Assembly (NCBI GenBank): GCA_027604685.1
Contig: JADHYX010000316.1
Location: 2,258-15,138 of the forward strand
Origin: Lobulomyces angularis
Taxonomy: Eukaryota; Chytridiomycota; Chytridiomycetes; Lobulomycetales; Lobulomycetaceae
DNA: 12,881 nucleotides
Reading direction: 5' to 3'
In this document: piece by piece, positions 9,746 through 12,881 of the stretch
How positions within the stretch are numbered: the stretch's first letter is position 1
Layout: each line of letters begins with the position of its first letter
Position numbers and translations under genes: made by a program
The notes under the pieces: model-generated
What the model was told of the DNA's origin: nothing
The model's input: only the letters and a program-made list of their open reading frames with translations
Databases searched by the model: none

Positions 9746-9823
9746 GAAGCAGATCAAAGTAGCCCATTAAATTCAATCAGAAGATTTTTTCACAATGAAA
9801 TAAAAAAAGATTTATTTTATTAA
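9746..9823 (+). other. Possible orphan exon after a good acceptor site
   Basis: A T-rich tract ending TTTTTCAG at 9745 looks like a 3' splice site. It is followed by 25 open codons and a TAA, starting EADQSSPLNSIRRFF. No upstream donor with matching phase could be fixed. It may be the last exon of a small unrecognised gene, a remnant, or chance. Confidence 0.15.
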
Positions 9824-9867
9824 CAAAATCTTCTTTATTTTTTATTTTTGTTTCTATCTGAAAGACG

Positions 9868-9884
9868 GTGGCAACTTGTGCCAC
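9868..9884. repeat. G+C-rich 6-bp stem hairpin upstream of ATG3
   Basis: GTGGCA (9868-9873) and TGCCAC (9879-9884) are reverse complements around ACTTG. This is the most G+C-rich spot in the 922-bp intergenic region, about 90 bp before the ATG3 start codon, and a seven-T run follows shortly after. It might be a palindromic factor-binding site or part of a 5'-UTR structure. Confidence 0.5.
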
Positions 9885-9972
9885 GAAGACTTTTTTTCAA
9901 AATTGGTTTGTGTTTTTGCAGAAATTCTTCATTTAAAACAGTAATTAAAAAAAAAAAAACTTGGATATAACA

Positions 9973-11236
9973 ATGCAGTATCTTAGAATAGCTCGGGAAT
10001 ATATGAGCCCATTGCTGAAAGAATCGAAATTTAAGGTATTTATGTTGTTCCTTTTTGTTTTGATAATAATAAATTATTTTTATTGAGAATTTTTTTTTTA
10101 GTATACGTTTTTAATTAATTATTATAAAAAATCATTAATTTTAAAATTTATTTTATATAAAAAATATATTTTTTACTAAAGGAATCTGGAGTACTTACTC
10201 CTGAAGAATTTGTTGCTGCTGGAGATTTTTTAGTATATAAGTGCCCAACATGGCAGTGGGCAAGCGGGATACCAGAAAAAAAGAGAGATTATTTACCTGC
10301 GGATAAGCAATACCTTATAACGAAAAATGTTCCATGTTTAAAGAGAGTCACCGAGTTAGATTATGATGAAAAGGCAGATATTGAAGAAGAAGGTAATGAA
10401 AATAATGGAGAAGGATGGACGTTGACCCATACTAATTTAACTGAAAAAAAATTGGATGACATTGAAGAAATAGAAAACGAGATTAAAAGTGTGGTCTTGG
10501 ATTCTAGCGAAAAGGCAGAGGATATGCCTGATTTTGACGGTTTTTTTTTTTTTTTAAAATTTAACTAATTACTTTATTTATTTTTTGTTTAGATATACCT
10601 GAAATTGACGATTTTGTTATTGACGAAATAGATGATGACATTGCCGCGTTGGATAACGATAAAATTTTAAGAACAAGGTAAAAATTGAATTTGTATTATT
10701 TAATGTTGATTTTTTATTTTTATTTTAATCCTTCATTGCAATTAATTAATTATTAATTATTGTTTTAAGAACTTATGATTTATCTATAACGTATGATAAA
10801 TATTATCAAACCCCTAGAGTTTGGTTGTACGGGTATGATGAATACAGAAATCCTCTAACCAGCGTTCAAATTTTTGAGGACATTTCTCAGGATCATGGTA
10901 AGCTTTTCTTTAATAATATTCTTGTACTTTATTATAAAGCTGTTGCAAATTTTTTTTCAAAGTTTTAATATGATAACATTTATTTTTAATTTTTTTTTCC
11001 ACATTTTAGCAAAGAAAACGGTGACAATTGAATCACATCCTAATGAAAATTTAAGTTTAGCTTCGATACATCCATGTAAACATGCTAATGTTATGAAAAA
11101 AATATTAAATGATTTGGAGGAAAGTGGGAGAAGTGAAAATTTGAGAGTAGAACAATATTTACTTATATTCTTAAAATTCGTTGCAGCTGTTTTACCAACT
11201 ATGGAGTATGATTATACTACTTCTGCAGATTTTTAA
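9973..11236 (+). CDS. Atg3, E2-like enzyme for Atg8 lipidation (5 exons, 286 aa)
   Basis: Exons 9973-10035, 10182-10539, 10593-10677, 10770-10897 and 11010-11236; introns of 146, 53, 92 and 112 bp. Atg3 receives Atg8 from the E1 enzyme Atg7 as a thioester and transfers it to phosphatidylethanolamine on the growing autophagosome membrane. The N-terminus is the usual amphipathic helix ([15 protein letters not shown]). The family motifs [22 protein letters not shown] and TKNVPC follow. About residues 85-170 form the acidic flexible region that in known Atg3 binds Atg7. Then come [20 protein letters not shown] and the catalytic site SIHPCKHA with Cys234. The end, [16 protein letters not shown], matches the family. 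The length is slightly below the yeast and human enzymes (just over 300). The second intron has an odd GTTTTT donor inside a 15-T run; reading through it would lose the catalytic domain. Confidence 0.96.
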
Positions 11237-11831
11237 ATAAAAAAAAAAAAATTTCTAAATGTTTTTTTTTTTTTGGATGTAATTTGTAATTATAAATTAT
11301 TTTTTTCTAAGACTTGGTAATAAATAGTATTTTGGTAATTTTATTTTATTTTTAATATTTTTATCCAAACAAAGAGTGGAAAAAAATTCCTGTTTTTTTA
11401 TGTAAAAGATAGTTTGAAAAGTTTTGACGAAAAAAATACTTTAAAATTAACAATTGAGATAATTATTTATACCTTGTAAAAAACTTTTTTTTTAGTCTCA
11501 AACAAAAAAAAGAATTGAGCCAACCTGCATTCTGGTTAAAAAAAAAATTAAAAAAAGTTACTTGAAATCAACATAACAGATAGAAGCTAACAAATTCAAT
11601 ACTTCTGTTATAAACTTCCCTTTTTCCAAAATCGAAAGAAAAGAGAAATGTGCAAAAAAAAAAAAATACCTTTTTCAAAAAAAAACTTTAAAATTTTTTT
11701 TTTGGCTTAAAAAAAAAAGACCTAAAACTATTATTTAAGAAAAAAAAAAAAAAAAAGAAAGATACTGATTAATCACTTTGAAACAATATTTATTATTTTT
11801 TTTTTTTTTTTGTTTTAAAAATACTCAAATT
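11237..11831. other. Intergenic region between ATG3 and the arrestin gene
   Basis: This 595-bp stretch between co-directional genes is dominated by A and T runs. AATAAA directly at the ATG3 stop (11236-11241) is too close to judge as a poly(A) signal. A loose inverted repeat (ATAACAGA ... TCTGTTAT, about 11574-11612) is the only other structure. I see no coding frame or RNA gene. It should hold the ATG3 3' UTR and the arrestin promoter. Confidence 0.6.
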
Positions 11832-12881
11832 ATGGTATAAAAATTTAAGAGGGAATAAAAAAAATTTGTAACGATAACTTTTAGGTAAAATTAAGCATAA
11901 CACCATTACCGGATGAAACGCAGATTTTAATTGGTAACTATGGTATTGACCATAGTTTTGTGAGGGGAATTGCTAGGGTGGATACACAATCTTCAAAACA
12001 TAGTATATACATAGATAAATTGTTGGTTAGACTGAAATGTTCTACAAATTGTTCTTATTATCAAGTAACTTAATTTTTTTTTTTCCTTTTTTGAAATGAC
12101 ACTTCTCAACCACCAATTTCAAATTTTTTTTTTTTTTTTTTTTTTTAAATTAGAAATATGATTTGGAATTAATTAAAAGAGAAAGAACATGGTAATTAAT
12201 TTTTTTAATTAAAAGCAAAATAGATTGTTTTAAAAAAAAATACATAATTTACCTCCCTAATAATTTTACTTTGTAGGTGGGATGATGAAGTAATTCTTTT
12301 AAAGGGCCATGTAAGGAAAACGCTTCCAGAAGATAAACTTTTAATACCAGTTGAAGCTGACATATATGTTCCTGAATGTATCAGTCCTGGAACCCTACTG
12401 GAAATACCGTAAGACTATACTAAATTTTTTTATGGTTTTATATTTAACAATAGTTTTGAAATACCCTTACCTGATCCCGTTGATAATATTCGTAAATACT
12501 TCGAAATGTGATTAAAATAAAATTTTTTTTTTTTCATAATTTAGCCCTAATTCCACCATTATACAAAATCAATTCTTCGGCGTCATCCGGAACAGCATAT
12601 TATGAAGCTGCTAATAAATTGGAAGTTATATTAGAATTACATGAAACATTTCCACCAGAAAATAAAAAATCCGAGTTAAACTTTTTTCAGTCGCTGTTTT
12701 TTAAACCAAGAGTTAAAGTTTTTAAATATGCTATACCTAAGATTGTAGTTTGGGATCCAAGAATTATCCCAAAGATATTATTCCCTGAAACAAAAAATTG
12801 GCGATCATCTCCGTAAATATATATTTTTTTTTTTCTGAAAAATTTCCAACTATCTTCTGGGAGCTTTTGGAAGAAATCACA
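11832..12881 (+). CDS. Fungal alpha-arrestin, N-terminal part (6 exons seen, cut by window end)
   Basis: Exons 11832-11834 (ATG alone), 11885-12064, 12154-12191, 12277-12408, 12454-12491 and 12545-12812; introns of 50, 89, 85, 45 and 53 bp, then an open intron from 12813. This gives 219 residues plus two bases. Alpha-arrestins (ART family) are adaptors that bring Rsp5-type ubiquitin ligases to plasma-membrane transporters for endocytosis; in some family members they act in pH sensing. The start reads MVKLSITPLPDE, then ILIGNYGI...FVRGIARV, matching the first arrestin strands. Further on come FEIPLPDPV, the IPPLY loop, the YYEAANKLEVILEL strand and the hallmark WDPRIIPKILFPETKNWRSSP. The C-terminal arrestin lobe and any PPxY motifs lie beyond the window. 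Upstream of 11885 the frame hits TAG at once, so a spliced start is required, and the ATG|GTATAA junction supplies one. Confidence 0.88.
11936..11957. repeat. Perfect 9-bp hairpin inside an arrestin exon
   Basis: AACTATGGT (11936-11944) and ACCATAGTT (11949-11957) are exact reverse complements around ATTG. It lies about 50 nt into the second exon, within the codons for the NYGIDHSF segment, so the sequence is also constrained by protein coding. It may be coincidence, or may affect splicing or translation early in the message. Confidence 0.6.
12124..12146. repeat. Run of 23 T inside an arrestin intron
   Basis: An uninterrupted T run of about 23 bases sits just before the AAATTAG acceptor of the 12065-12153 intron, acting as an extreme polypyrimidine tract. 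Homopolymers this long are prone to length error in sequencing, though here the error would fall in non-coding sequence. Confidence 0.85.

Larger units (their letters stand above)
9051..9972. promoter_or_regulatory. Shared upstream region of divergent Rab and ATG3 genes
   Basis: This 922-bp stretch lies between two start codons on opposite strands and must carry both promoters. It holds a 16-T run near 9090, an 8-bp tandem repeat (9126-9149), a G+C-rich hairpin (9868-9884) and two exon-like open stretches on the plus strand (9465-9593 and 9746-9823), neither assignable to a family. The region is somewhat less homopolymer-rich than the other intergenic stretches, so an unrecognised gene or gene remnant is possible. 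I see no tRNA cloverleaf. Confidence 0.5.

Noticed and set aside
9841..9900. Small structured RNA gene with hairpin followed by a T run
   Set aside because: Only one 6-bp stem is present. No tRNA arms, snRNA motifs or pol III internal boxes were recognisable, and T runs are everywhere in this DNA.
12813..12881. A further arrestin exon at the right edge, after CTGGGAG near 12864
   Set aside because: The phase can be made to fit, but the resulting residues do not resemble the expected arrestin continuation, and too little sequence remains to judge.

Overview
This window is nuclear DNA of a very A+T-rich, intron-rich but compact eukaryotic genome, most likely an early-diverging fungus such as a chytrid, Rozella or aphelid relative. 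Three things support this. Coding exons are joined by many short introns, mostly 40-110 bp, with GT(A) donors and T-rich (T/A/C)AG acceptors. Intergenic DNA is full of A and T homopolymers. Several products are typical of fungi: a Bzz1-type F-BAR/C1/SH3 protein, a fungal alpha-arrestin and a Sec4-like Rab. No exon needs a non-standard genetic code. The genus cannot be fixed by eye.

I reconstructed six genes by joining exons so that reading phase and family homology both hold. From left to right: (1) minus strand 482-3612, six exons, a 937-residue glutamine-rich coiled-coil protein I do not recognise; (2) plus strand 4230-5206, three exons, a Cys-rich single-pass membrane protein with a PPTY tail; (3) plus strand 5431-7995, nine exons, a Bzz1 homologue; (4) minus strand 8197-9050, five exons, a Rab8/Sec4-type GTPase; (5) plus strand 9973-11236, five exons, the autophagy E2-like enzyme Atg3; (6) plus strand 11832 to the right edge, six or more exons, the N-terminal part of an alpha-arrestin, cut by the window end.

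Genes 1/2 and 4/5 are divergent pairs and share 617 bp and 922 bp upstream regions. Genes 3/4 converge across about 200 bp. No operon-like logic is expected in a eukaryote. Even so, genes 2 to 6 all act at membranes: a receptor-like protein, actin-linked membrane bending, exocytic vesicle targeting, autophagosome lipidation and ubiquitin-ligase adaptor endocytosis. The arrestin family and the PPTY tail of gene 2 could both use a Rsp5/Nedd4-type ligase; this is inference.

The most notable non-coding structure is a perfect 28-bp inverted repeat with a 3-nt loop just past the stop codon of gene 1. Other points of note are a start codon alone in its own exon (arrestin), a 25-nt exon in the Rab gene, two non-GTA donor sites, near-absence of G at donor position +5, and two exon-like open stretches between the Rab and ATG3 genes that I cannot assign. 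I see no tRNA, rRNA, CRISPR array or recognisable transposon.
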